The translations under genes and the position numbers were made by a program. Of a stretch of DNA of 64,000 bases, positions 1 through 8,579 are shown piece by piece. Below the pieces are notes generated by a model that was given only the letters and a program-made list of their open reading frames with translations, was not told the DNA's origin and made no database searches. Origin of the DNA: CBDBJK01 sp965206395 (GTDB lineage: Bacteria; Chloroflexota; Dehalococcoidia; Lucifugimonadales; CATOSD01); contig CBDBJK010000030.1 in NCBI GenBank assembly GCA_965206395.1, positions 167,102-231,101 on the forward strand. Direction: 5' to 3'. The first letter of the stretch is position 1; each line of letters begins with the position of its first letter.

Positions 1-886
1 CCAGAATGAATAGCGCGTAGAGCGCGAAACTCGTATCGCGGATCCAGGTGAATCGATAATCCCAGTTCCGCCCGCTGCCGATAAGCTCTGGAAGCGAGGT
101 CGTTGGCGCTGCCACAAGACCTCCCGATGGCGCGTACGTCAGCGCTTTGAGGATCAGCGCGCTTCGTTGGACCTCATCGCTATACTTGCCGTCGTACGTG
201 CAAATCGAACTCCACCCCTGCCAGAACTCAATCGCTTCATTCAGGCGTTCTTCGAGCGAATCCTCGTCGAGAGCGTCTACATGATGCGAGAAACGGGACT
301 CGTAGGTGACGACTGCCCAGGTCTTTTCGCCTTCCTTGAGCGTGCCTTCGGAGCGAAAGCCGTCGTTTATTTCGGTGATGGCGGACGAGCAATAGAATGA
401 GATAGCGTCCGAGCCGCCGTGAGCGAACGCCGTGTGAGGGCTGTCCACGTGCGCGTGAGGCACGATGGTGCCGTACTCAAATCGCGGGTAGCACTCTATC
501 ACGAAGCTGACGTTGCCACTGTCGCACTTGAGCATACGGACGACTTGATGGTCGTCTCCGACTTCATGCGGCACCTGCGGCCCTGTGTGTTCGTGGACGT
601 TCATAAAGTCGGTCAGCGTCGCTACTCCGGTTTCAGTCTCGAACGTTGTTTCCAGGATGTTGGTGCCTTGAATATATCGCCGCTTCACAGAGCGTACGCC
701 TTCGGGCGCAACCTTGAAGTAACCGCCCTGGTTCCAGTCCAGTATGCGGCTAAAAACGGCTGGACTGTCGAAACGTGGGAAGCAGCACCAATCGATGCAC
801 CCGGTCGTAGAGACGAGCGCGCAAGAGTGCATGTCGCTAATCATCCCATAATCTGAAATCGGAGGATATGGAGGATTGTCGTTCAT
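1..886 (-). CDS. GH15 glucoamylase/trehalase-like glycoside hydrolase, 5' part
   Basis: The minus strand is open from an ATG at 886-884 to the left edge, about 295 codons. The N-terminus reads MNDNPPYPPISDYGMISD, followed by a beta-sandwich region with GCIDWCCFPRFDSP, typical of the trehalase-like N-terminal domain of GH15 proteins. The last visible residues include APTTSLPE and then NWDYRFTWIRDTSFAL, the conserved entry to the GH15 (alpha/alpha)6 catalytic barrel. The rest, including both catalytic glutamates, lies outside the window. The family hydrolyses alpha-glucosides (glucoamylase, trehalase or glucodextranase); the substrate cannot be told here. An AGGA lies about 8 bases before the ATG. 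The gene is divergent from mgtE across 249 bp. Confidence 0.9.
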   Translation of the reverse strand, partial: MNDNPPYPPISDYGMISDMHSCALVSTTGCIDWCCFPRFDSPAVFSRILDWNQGGYFKVAPEGVRSVKRRYIQGTNILETTFETETGVATLTDFMNVHEHTGPQVPHEVGDDHQVVRMLKCDSGNVSFVIECYPRFEYGTIVPHAHVDSPHTAFAHGGSDAISFYCSSAITEINDGFRSEGTLKEGEKTWAVVTYESRFSHHVDALDEDSLEERLNEAIEFWQGWSSICTYDGKYSDEVQRSALILKALTYAPSGGLVAAPTTSLPELIGSGRNWDYRFTWIRDTSFALYALFIL

Positions 887-1135
887 ATTTGAGTCCTGTA
901 CATTTTTACGGATGGAGGAAACTTTAATTCCTCTTTATCTTGATGATAGTGGTGTGGAAATAGATTCTCTAGCCTCGTCGTAACCAAGAATTTCCATTCA
1001 TCATCTCGGTATGATTGCCACACAAACTATCGTCTCTCAGAATGATAACATTTCTGTCTGTTCTACTCCGAAGAATCGGAGTCCGAAGATATTCCATTTT
1101 ATGAGTCGGACAAGGTTGAGCCATAGAGGTCCGTT
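887..1135. other. Divergent AT-rich intergenic region between GH15 gene and mgtE
   Basis: No coding potential was seen. It is more AT-rich than its neighbours and must hold both divergent promoters. A perfect 7-bp inverted repeat (ACTCCGA, loop AGAA, TCGGAGT) sits at 1065-1082, about 55 bp before mgtE, and a longer imperfect inverted repeat spans roughly 942-1008. Neither matches the M-box magnesium riboswitch as far as I can judge. Confidence 0.5.
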
Positions 1136-2542
1136 ATGGACGAACGAATAACGAGAGAAGACTCCATCTTTTCGATCCAGGAGCCGGACGATGTTGAGCG
1201 GGTAGCCGTCTTGCTCAGGGAGCTATTGGAGAGCGATGCCGTAGCGGAGGCTGTGGCGAGGTTCTCGCGGCTCAGGTCACGTGACCAGGCAGATGTTATA
1301 GAGCATCTTGCGCCAGAGCTTCAATCCAGGCTCCTTGACCAGCTTACGCCCGAAAACGTAGGCCAGATAATCGAAGAGCTAGAGCCTGCGGAGGCTGTCG
1401 AGCTTTCACAGGATATGGGGCCTGAGCAACTGTCTCAGGTGTTGGACGAAACCAGCCCGGACGTAGCGGCGGACGTTCTGCGCGGTCTGCCAGAAGACTT
1501 GGCCGCCAGGACTCTCGAACGCATGGAAGAGGCTGAAGGCGTCGCTCCATTGCTTGAGTATGAGGACGAAGCCGCCGGGGGCCTGATGACGCCGGAGCTG
1601 ATCGCACTCGGCGACAGCATGACCGTTACGCAGGCTATGGCGTTCGTTCGGCGCTGGGCCGAAGACCTGGACCCGGAAGATGTCTCTTACCTCTTCGTCG
1701 TAGACTCTACTGGCGCGCTAAAAGGTGGCGTTGACCTTGCTCAGCTTGTGCTGGCCCGTCCTCACCAGCTAATCAGCCTCATGATGGACACCAATGTCAT
1801 ATCGGTGTTGGTGGAAACCGACCAGGAGCAGTGCGCTCGACTGATGGAGCGCTACGATATTCGCAGACTGCCTGTAGTCGATAGCGAAAACAAGCTGGTC
1901 GGCGTGTTGATACTCGAAGACATGATCGGCGTGTTCGAAGACGAGGCCACCGAAGACATGTACAGAATGATTGGCGTTCACAGGAGAGAGGAAGCCCTTG
2001 GCCCCTTCTGGCGCTCCGTTCGAAATCGCCTGCCTTGGCTGTGCGTAAACCTGGGGACGGCGGTTCTGGCAGGGCTTGTAATCACGATGTTCCAGTCCAC
2101 TTTGGGCCAGGTGGTTGCGCTGGCTGCCTTCCTGCCCGTAATCGCCGGTCAGGGAGGCATCGCGGGAACTCAGACGCTTACGCTTATAGTGCGGTCCCTG
2201 GCTCTGGGAGAAATCGGTTCCGGCAGCACGCGAAGACTGTTAGCCAAGGAGGTTGGACTGGGCCTTGTTCACGGCGCAGTTCTGGGAGTCATGGTGGGGG
2301 TCATCACACTGGCATGGAAGGGCAGCGAGTATCTAGCCCTGGTCGTTGGCCTCGCCATGGTCTCGAACATGATTGTAGCAGGCATCAGCGGGGTGCTGGT
2401 TCCGCTCGGTCTCAGGGCGCTGCGCATCGACCCCGCGTTGGCCTCCGCCGTAGCTGTGACCACGATGACAGACGTTATCGGCTTCCTCATCTACCTGGGC
2501 CTGGCTACGCTGGCGATTGGGCTGATTACACGCAGCCTGTGA
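1136..2542 (+). CDS. mgtE: Magnesium transporter MgtE
   Basis: This 468-residue protein has the full MgtE architecture: a soluble superhelical N domain (about 25-140) with repeated helical pairs, a tandem CBS pair (about 145-265, including MTPELIAL and RRLPVVDSENKLVGVLILED), a connecting helix, and five membrane helices from about 300 to the end. The pore-lining region PVIAGQGGIAGTQ is present. MgtE homodimers form an inner-membrane Mg2+ channel whose N and CBS domains sense cytoplasmic Mg2+ and close the pore. AGAGGT lies 7 bases before the ATG. Length matches the usual 450-480 residues. Confidence 0.96.
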   Translation: MDERITREDSIFSIQEPDDVERVAVLLRELLESDAVAEAVARFSRLRSRDQADVIEHLAPELQSRLLDQLTPENVGQIIEELEPAEAVELSQDMGPEQLSQVLDETSPDVAADVLRGLPEDLAARTLERMEEAEGVAPLLEYEDEAAGGLMTPELIALGDSMTVTQAMAFVRRWAEDLDPEDVSYLFVVDSTGALKGGVDLAQLVLARPHQLISLMMDTNVISVLVETDQEQCARLMERYDIRRLPVVDSENKLVGVLILEDMIGVFEDEATEDMYRMIGVHRREEALGPFWRSVRNRLPWLCVNLGTAVLAGLVITMFQSTLGQVVALAAFLPVIAGQGGIAGTQTLTLIVRSLALGEIGSGSTRRLLAKEVGLGLVHGAVLGVMVGVITLAWKGSEYLALVVGLAMVSNMIVAGISGVLVPLGLRALRIDPALASAVAVTTMTDVIGFLIYLGLATLAIGLITRSL

Positions 2543-2576
2543 TTAGAACCCTTAGGGCCGACCAGGTGGGACGCCC

Positions 2577-3335
2577 CTACTTGCGAAAGAGATAGATAGC
2601 CCATCCAAGGGTGTTTCGTCCCCAGCGAAGGTAAGACTCCCTGAAACCTGCGACACGTTCGATAAGTTCGGCAACGTCGGGGTCTGTTGGGTTAGAGCGG
2701 GCGTACTCGGCTGAGGCGTGCCACTGGAGTCCCTCGTACCTGTCCCAGTCATCAGGATCGCTCACCCTGGAGTAAAGCGTGGTCAGCCCTTCTTCCTCGC
2801 CGATTACGATATTGCCATAATGGTCGCTGAATTCGTCCCTGGTAATATCTTCGGCAGCCAGATACTCCTCAGTCGGTTCCGTGATCCAGTAGGGTTCCCC
2901 GACCAACACCAGTCCGCCGGGTTTGGTCAGCTTCTTCAGGCCCTGAAGTGTGCCTCTGTGACCATCGAATATCCAGGAGGCCCCCAGACACACAGCCAGG
3001 TCGAACGACTCCGGCGCGTCTGGTTGATACTCCGCGCCATCCTGCAAGATGAACTCAAGATCTGCATCGGGAACTCGCTCCTGGCGCTTCTTCTCCGCCT
3101 GCGGAATGAAGAACGGCGATATGTCCACCCCAACTCCCTCGATGCCGAACCTCTCAGCCAGCCTGACCAGTAGCTCTGCCTTGCCGCACGCGATGTCAAC
3201 GACTCGCGCCCCTGGCTTCAGGTCGAGCAGGGATAACATCTCGTCTAGCTTCTCGATGCTCGTCGGGTTGCGGACGACATGATTGCGGTGGGTGATGTCG
3301 AAATACTTCCACCTGTCCATCTTCCATTCGCTCAT
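2577..3335 (-). CDS. SAM-dependent class I methyltransferase
   Basis: The protein has about 252 residues from the preferred start MSEWKMDRWKYFDITHR. Motif I VVDIACGKAELLVRLAERFG, the acidic residue in GVDISPFFIP and the DLAVCLGASWIFDGHRGTL region are typical of Methyltransf_11/25 folds that bind S-adenosylmethionine. The late domain includes a conserved LVGEPYWITEPTEEYL element. The open frame extends upstream to 3392 but that part looks non-conserved. The substrate is unknown. It converges with mgtE (35-bp gap) and ends in TAG. Confidence 0.85.
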   Translation of the reverse strand: MSEWKMDRWKYFDITHRNHVVRNPTSIEKLDEMLSLLDLKPGARVVDIACGKAELLVRLAERFGIEGVGVDISPFFIPQAEKKRQERVPDADLEFILQDGAEYQPDAPESFDLAVCLGASWIFDGHRGTLQGLKKLTKPGGLVLVGEPYWITEPTEEYLAAEDITRDEFSDHYGNIVIGEEEGLTTLYSRVSDPDDWDRYEGLQWHASAEYARSNPTDPDVAELIERVAGFRESYLRWGRNTLGWAIYLFRK

Positions 3336-3395
3336 GGCACTTTTAGCTAAAGCTATAGAATTGCTACGGCATGTGGTTACAGCCCCAGGCAATCG

Positions 3396-5393
3396 CTAAT
3401 TATTAGATAGCGCCCCGACAGGCTTCGGCAATAATCGCCGCAGTTCGTCTGCCGATGGCGTTGCCGAAGATGAAGGCGTACCAGTATTGACCACCTCAAA
3501 GTCGTAACATATTATCCTCTTTTCGGGCGTGGTAAGAGTGGTCAAGAATCCGACATCTTCCATGTTAGGGAATGGGAATGAAAGTGGCGCTGTTATGTTC
3601 GGGTCAATGGCCGGAAGTAGGATCGACCAGACAGGAATGACGCCTACACCTGGAATTACCAACCACAAATCCCAGTTTGCTGGCTGCGACGTGCCGATCT
3701 CGAAGTCCATGCTGAGCGTGCCCTCTGCATAGCTGAGGTCAATATCTAGGGTGCAGAACGTAAGAGAGGGGTCCAGCCAGGTGAGAACGCGTTTCATGGT
3801 CTGGGCGCGGTTAGCCAGCGAGTTGATGCCCTCGAATCCGAAGGAGAAGAAGACGACCTTGTAAGTGCCCGTGTCCGCACGCAATCCGCCGATGCCGCTG
3901 GAGATTACCCCTGTAGGGCTTTGATCTAGCTCTGAGGCCAAGCCATCATTGCTCGATGGACCTTGGGGCCGTGATGAGGCCCTCTCTAGACGCTGAGGCT
4001 GTGCCAATGGGACCGTAGCGGACTCATCGTAATACAGGACAGGAACGCCAGGGAAGAAAACATTGATTTCGTCAGTGGAAAACTGGTTTCTGGCCCCATC
4101 GACACCTGAAATCTCCAAGTGTAGTCCATTGCTAATGGGATCGCCTTCCACGCCATCAAGAGCGTAAAGCTCTGTGTCATTCTGCACAAAGCTAGTGTGC
4201 AGATAATCTGTCAAGAAGTCAGTCCCATCTATTCGCTCTGCGACATCCTGACCAGTGACAAAGAGCTTACCTCCAGCATCCAGGTAGCCCCCTAGATTTT
4301 GCTGCGCCTCGGAATCATTTAGGACCCCACTCCAGTATGGCTTGCTCCAGATTACGACGCCTCCAAGATAGGAGTTCAGAATATCCAAATCCACCGCGCC
4401 TCTTTCGGACGTGTCCCAGAAGTCAAAGGCGACTCCTAGTTCATTCAGCACCTCTTTGTAGAACGGAGCAATGAAATTCACATCACCTGAATAGGTCGAG
4501 TCCACCACCAGCAGGGTGTCACTCTTGACAGGGAATAGTTCCAACACCCTGAAGGAGAATGGAATAGACCGCCACAACACGTCATTGCCATCTAGGTCTG
4601 TAGCCAGTATCTGGTACTCGACCACGGTTCCAACGACGGCAAACGGGCCAACCTGCGCCGTGTAGACGCTATCTCCATGTGTTTCATCCCCATGTGTGCC
4701 ATCGTCGAACATCACAATATTGGTTTGCGGTATGCTATCTATCGACCACACCAATTCCACGCTGTCAACCCCTGCCTCAGCTACTATCTGTGCGGCGACG
4801 GTAACAACCTCACCCTCTTCGGGGTTGGCCCCAGGTTCTTGTATAACGGACTGGACTATGGGAGGAGGAGCTACATCCTCCAGCGCGCCCACGATGCCGA
4901 ACCAGATATCATCGTTCCCTGCCCTATCAGATTGCCAGACCAAACCAAGAGATTCGTCCGAGTCTACGGTTGCTATATCAGGGTAATAATCATAGCCCAG
5001 GTACCGAGTAAACTGCGTCTCTTCAGACCAGGTGGCTCCGCCATCATCGCTGGTGATGTACCAGATGTCGTAGTTCCAAACGTCTGGCAGGGTGGTGTTA
5101 CGCCATGAGTACCATGCCACCCAGACGCGACCGTCAGAGGTCTGGGCTATGGAGGTCCAGGAGTTGCTAAAGTTGTTGGAGGTCAACTGTTGCTCCGGTG
5201 ACCAGGTAGTGCCTCCATCTGTAGTGGATACGAAATGCGGAACACAGCCATTACGACAGGCAATCCATACAACCCATACTCTGCCATCGTCTAGTTGGGT
5301 GACATCGGGATCGTAGTCGCCATTTGGGTGATCGGTGAGTCGAACGTCAGGAGACCAGGTGACCCCATTGTCGTCACTAGGTTGTGTTGACAT
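3396..5393 (-). pseudogene. N-terminally truncated BNR/sialidase-like secreted protein abutting an IS end
   Basis: The 665-codon frame starts inside the IS terminal repeat: its first residues (MSTQP) come from the IS5-like end and the real gene begins at SDDNGVTWSPDVRLT. The N-terminal third has BNR/Asp-box motifs (DDNGVTWS, TDGGTTWSPE, DDGGATWSEE). Next come an Ig-like segment and a GATase-like segment (LLVVDSTYSGDVN, GGKLFVTGQDVAERI). The C-terminal ~110 residues form a domain shared with the two BNR proteins at 48.2 and 53.9 kb. No signal peptide remains. The frame beyond the far IS end has a stop almost at once, so the head of the gene is missing, not just displaced. Confidence 0.85.
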
Positions 5394-6205
5394 TTGGTGT
5401 ATAATGGATACATGTCAACGACTGAATTACGCAATGAACAATGGTCGAAAATCCTTGAATTTCTGCGCTCATGCCCAGACCTCTACGTTGGAGAGGAGGA
5501 CGATTGCAGGCGCTACGTCGAGGCCATCCTGTGGATGGCACGAAGTGGTGCTCCTTGGAGACTGCTGCCTGAGCACTACGGTCACTGGAACAGCGTATAT
5601 AAGCGCTTCGCACGCTGGTGTGAAAAGGGTGTATGGGAACGAATGCATCAGCATTTTGTGCAAGACCCCGATATGGAGCATGTCATCATTGATAGCACTG
5701 TGATAGCACTGTGGTTCGCGCTCATCCCTGTGCTGCTGGAGCCTCCAAAAAAACGGTGGCCAATCGGCCCAAGCTCTTGGCCGGAGCCGAGGCGGGTTCA
5801 GTACCAAGATCCACGTGAGCGTGGATGGATTGGGCAACCCGTTGCGCTTTGAGCTCACAGCAGGTCAACGTCACGACATCACCCAGGCACAGGCATTGAT
5901 AGCTGATTTCGAAACCGAGCATGTGATTGCTGATAAGGGATACGATTCGATGGATTTTCTCCAATGCATCCTGGGCAGGGGCGCGTTACCTGTGATTCCA
6001 CCTCGGTCAAATCGAAAGACGCCACGAGAGTATGATGAGTACCTTTACCGAGAGCGCCACCTTGTGGAGTGTTTCATCAACAAGATCAAGCACTACCGGC
6101 ATATCTTCTCTCGCTTTGACAAGCTGTCATCGCGTTTCCTGGGATTCTGGGATTCTTGAACTTCGTCGGTGCTCTCATATGGCTCAGATGAAATGTCAAC
6201 ACAAC
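5381..6205 (+). mobile_element. IS5-family insertion sequence, 825 bp, transposase frameshifted
   Basis: The ends are perfect inverted repeats: CTAGGTTGTGTTGACATTT at 5377-5395 is exactly mirrored at 6191-6209. The outer CTAG (5377-5380 and 6206-6209) fits the 4-bp YTAR target duplication made by IS5-type elements. It carries one transposase gene in two frames. It sits against the truncated BNR gene. Confidence 0.9.
5412..6191 (+). pseudogene. IS5-family transposase, inactivated by two short tandem duplications
   Basis: The N-terminal part (MSTTELRNEQWSKILEFL, then ARSGAPWRLLPEHYG) is the DUF4096-type helix-turn-helix domain. The DDE residues are in IIDSTV, VIADKGYDS and RHLVECFINKIKHYR. Relatives of this group make the transposase by a -1 shift at an A-run, and an A7 run is present in GCCTCCAAAAAAACGG near 5745-5753. 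This copy also carries an 11-bp tandem duplication (GATAGCACTGT at 5691-5701 and 5702-5712) that throws orfA out of frame before the slippery site. An 8-bp tandem duplication (GGGATTCT at 6141-6148 and 6149-6156) truncates the C-terminus. Deleting one copy of each restores a normal protein ending at 6191. Confidence 0.85.
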
Positions 6206-6209
6206 CTAG

Positions 6210-6555
6210 TACATATTCAGTATATTATCGCAAGTTCTGGCGTGGGTTAGCTTTCTGTTTTGGGATCGTTTGGTTTCGGTTCGTGAGGCTGTCTCCAATG
6301 CGGAATACTGTGAAGTGATGCTCATCTCGCTGGCGCAAACTCGCAGATGCTTAGACAAATAAAAGAGCCTCCACGGGAGTGCGAAACGTGGAGGCTCAAG
6401 GGGGAGTGGAACTTGGGATATATGGATTACTTATAAGTTAGCATGTTAGGGCGCGCCTTCGGTGTGGACGCGGTTGGCAAAACGTGCGCGCAAGGTGTGC
6501 AATCCATTCACAATACCTTTTGACAGCTAGCTCTCACGCCACTATCATTGTGCCC
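6210..6555. other. Intergenic region between IS and nadX
   Basis: Apart from the minus-strand terminator at 6357-6397, I see nothing coding. None of the frames reading toward the truncated BNR gene contains BNR or signal-peptide sequence. Confidence 0.5.
6357..6397 (-). terminator. Rho-independent terminator on the minus strand, no matching gene
   Basis: Arms GAGCCTCCACG (6365-6375) and CGTGGAGGCTC (6387-6397) form a perfect 11-bp stem. Read on the minus strand it is followed by TTTTATTTG, a proper U-tract; on the plus strand there is no T-run. No minus-strand coding gene lies directly upstream (6398-6555), so it may end a small RNA or antisense transcript, or be a relic. Confidence 0.6.
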
Positions 6556-7371
6556 ATGAGAAAGGCGAAGAAAATCGGGATAGTCGGGTGCGGGACTATC
6601 GGGCGCAAGATGGCCGTCGAGCTTGATCAGGGTTCGATTTCGGGAGCCTGCCTTGTCGCCCTCAACAGTCGTGACATAACGAAGGCGGCAGAGTTCGCAA
6701 ACTCGCTTGGTAACCCCCCACAAATGCTGTCTCTGCATGACCTCGTGACGATTTCTGACCTGGTGGTTGAGGCCGCCACAGGCGAAGCGCTGGACGAAAT
6801 CGCCAGAGTGACACTGAGCGCGGGCAAAGACTTGATGGCCCTCAGTTGTGGCGCGCTGCTGGATAGGGACGACCTTTTCGACCTTGCCTGGAAGAACGAC
6901 GCCACGATATACGTGCCGTCGGGCGCGATTATCGGGCTGGACGGCGTAATATCCGCGACGGCAGGCCGCATCGACTCCATCACGATGGTGACTCGCAAGC
7001 CTCCAGAGGGTCTGCGCGGCACGCTTGGCGTGGAGCAGGCTGGCGTTGACATCGATTCGATTACAAAACCTGCGGTCGTGTACGAGGGGCCTGTCAAAGA
7101 GGCGTGCCGACTGTTTCCGGCCAACTTGAACGTATCGGCGGCCCTGAGCCTTGCCGGAATCGGCCCTCATAAGACCACTATCCGCATATACGCCGACCCA
7201 ACTGTGACGCGCAACACGCACGAGATAATAGTCGCGGGTGAATTCGGCAGATTCTGGATAAAGATCGAGAATGTGCCTTCTCCTACCAACCCGAAGACCG
7301 GCATTCTTCCCGCGCTTTCCGCTCTTGCTACCTTGAAGAAGATAACATCTCACGTTCAAATCGGCACCTGA
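6556..7371 (+). CDS. nadX: L-aspartate dehydrogenase (NadX-type)
   Basis: This 271-residue protein starts at MRKAKKIGIVGCGTIGR, a Rossmann GxGxxG nucleotide-binding loop. It continues with the family's NFAAxLSLAG-like element (NLNVSAALSLAGIGP) and the C-terminal GEFGRFWIKIENVPSPTNPKTG block that is diagnostic of the COG1712 aspartate dehydrogenase family. The enzyme oxidises L-aspartate to iminoaspartate with NAD(P)+, feeding quinolinate and NAD synthesis in place of L-aspartate oxidase. The ORF is open further upstream to 6484, but homology begins at 6556. The next gene, pncC, is also in NAD metabolism. Confidence 0.9.
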   Translation: MRKAKKIGIVGCGTIGRKMAVELDQGSISGACLVALNSRDITKAAEFANSLGNPPQMLSLHDLVTISDLVVEAATGEALDEIARVTLSAGKDLMALSCGALLDRDDLFDLAWKNDATIYVPSGAIIGLDGVISATAGRIDSITMVTRKPPEGLRGTLGVEQAGVDIDSITKPAVVYEGPVKEACRLFPANLNVSAALSLAGIGPHKTTIRIYADPTVTRNTHEIIVAGEFGRFWIKIENVPSPTNPKTGILPALSALATLKKITSHVQIGT

Positions 7372-7411
7372 TGCCGGCATAATCGCACGATAGTCTAAAA
7401 TGGAGGACATC

Positions 7412-7891
7412 ATGAAGGTCGAAGAGATAGCGGAACTGCTCGTTTCCAACCAGAAGACGGTTTCGGTGGCTGAGGCCTGCACCTGCGGGCTGGTCGGGTA
7501 TATGCTCAGCACTGTGGCCGGAAGCTCCAGGTACTTCCCAGGCGGCGTCATCGCCTACACCGGTGGACTCAAGCAAAAGGTTCTGGGTGTTCCAGACGAG
7601 CTTTACAGCACGAAGGGCAGCGTCAGCCCTGAGATGGCGATTGCGATGGCGAAGGGCGCGCGCGACCTGACTGGCACGGACTATGCCATCTCGACGACTG
7701 GCGTAACCGGCCCGACCGGGGGAAGCTCTGGAAATCCCATCGGCACGTTTTACATAGGGCTTGTCGGCCCCGACGAGCTTGAGGTAGCGGAGCGCATTCA
7801 CACCGACGCGGACGAACGCGACGGCAACAAACGACAAGCGGCCCAGGCAGTTCTTGATCTGCTGGGCCGACATATTAGCGGGAGTGGGTAA
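7412..7891 (+). CDS. pncC: Nicotinamide-nucleotide amidase PncC (CinA C-terminal domain)
   Basis: The 159-residue protein is a stand-alone CinA C-terminal domain: VAEACTCGLVGYMLSTVAGSS (conserved E-[SA]-C-T-x-G core), FPGGVIAYTGGLKQKVLGV, and the A-x-S-x-T-G-V-x-G-P-T-G-G-S block (STTGVTGPTGGSSGNPIGTF). The family deamidates NMN to nicotinate mononucleotide, recycling NMN released by NAD-dependent DNA ligase. GGAGG sits 5 bases before the ATG at 7412, so this start is preferred over the ATG at 7400. It lies 40 bp after nadX and is probably co-transcribed. Confidence 0.93.
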   Translation: MKVEEIAELLVSNQKTVSVAEACTCGLVGYMLSTVAGSSRYFPGGVIAYTGGLKQKVLGVPDELYSTKGSVSPEMAIAMAKGARDLTGTDYAISTTGVTGPTGGSSGNPIGTFYIGLVGPDELEVAERIHTDADERDGNKRQAAQAVLDLLGRHISGSG

Positions 7892-8152
7892 GTGTTCTAA
7901 CTGGTTGGCGTATGGATTCTTGCTGGCAAGGCTTTGACCTCACCTCCGTCCCCTCTCCGTTCACGGAGAGGGGTGCCCAAAAACCAGGTCTGTTCATAGA
8001 TTTCGTGGGGTGAGGTCTGGCGTACCTCTGCAAACATCGCTGCATATTGAGAACATACCTATCCTAGCCAGCCTTTGCGACAGAGGGGAGAACAACTTTA
8101 TCCCTTCCCATGCCGTCCTTCCGCGGAAGGAGAGGAGAGTTAGAGAGGGGCG
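7892..8152. repeat. Non-coding spacer with two palindromic elements
   Basis: A perfect hairpin lies at 7950-7973 (CCCCTCTCCGT, TC, ACGGAGAGGGG) and the 16-bp palindrome TCCTTCCGCGGAAGGA at 8116-8131. The second recurs at 48217, 50966 and, with changes, 56330 and 59605. The first may serve as a terminator for nadX-pncC but has no U-run. No gene is seen. Confidence 0.6.
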
Positions 8153-8458
8153 TCATGTAGCTATGACGAGGCCGTTGGACATCTCGAGTTGCGCCATCAA
8201 GCTACGCATGAACAGAAACTTCTTCGAGTCCAGGTGAATGCCTCGGATGTGCGGCGAAAGCGATCGTGACACAAGCAGTTCCACGCCATCTTCCCTGACG
8301 ATATGGTAGTTGCTGGTGTTCCGATTGCCAATGTAGGTATCGACCGATACCTCGGTAAACCGCGAGGATCAAGTCGATACGCAGATAAGGTCTATGGCAG
8401 CTCGGCCACCCTTGCTTCGAATGTGGTCTAAAGCCTTTTCGCTGAAAGAAACATCCAC
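8153..8458 (-). CDS. Small HesB-like selenoprotein with in-frame UGA (Sec30)
   Basis: On the minus strand a GTG start at 8458 lies 3 bases after a full Shine-Dalgarno GGAGGTGAT. The frame reads MDVSFSEKALDHIRSKGGR, then IDLICVST, TGA (8371-8369), SSRFTEVSVDTYIGNRN, and is open for 71 further codons to a TGA at 8155-8153, 101 residues in all. An N-terminal VSFSEKALDHIRSKG followed by a hydrophobic strand resembles small HesB/IscA-like (seleno)proteins. A hairpin with apical loop GGUC at 8336-8351 has the geometry of a bacterial SECIS, so the TGA is read as selenocysteine. Function is unknown, presumably redox or Fe-S. Family assignment is tentative; the Sec call is stronger. It was missed by plain ORF calling because of the TGA. 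Confidence 0.78.
8336..8351 (-). promoter_or_regulatory. bSECIS element of the HesB-like selenoprotein
   Basis: Read on the minus strand, GGUAUC-GGUC-GAUACC forms a perfect 6-bp stem with the tetraloop GGUC. The loop starts 24 nt after the UGA. Known bSECIS loops lie roughly 16-37 nt downstream and need a G in the first two loop positions; E. coli fdhF also has a GGUC loop at nearly the same distance. Confidence 0.8.
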
Positions 8459-8579
8459 TTCATCACCTCCGTGTCACCCGCTCATAATACCACAGGTCGC
8501 CTGATGATACACGCCACCTTAAAAGTAAGACGCACCTGCCGCGAAACAGGTGCATCTGGATTGCCTTCGATTGCCGAAT

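Noticed and set aside
167..856. Two plus-strand open frames at the left edge
   Set aside because: The opposite strand encodes a clear GH15 protein through the whole stretch.
5387..5406. TTGACA and TATAAT in the IS left end as a transposase promoter
   Set aside because: The spacing is only about 7 bp, too short for a sigma70 promoter.
6508..7551. A 347-codon minus-strand open frame across nadX and pncC
   Set aside because: It has no recognisable domain and is antisense to two well-supported genes with proper motifs; it is a codon-bias shadow.
8010..8237. 75-codon plus-strand ORF after pncC
   Set aside because: It runs through palindromes and antisense to the selenoprotein; no motif or ribosome site.
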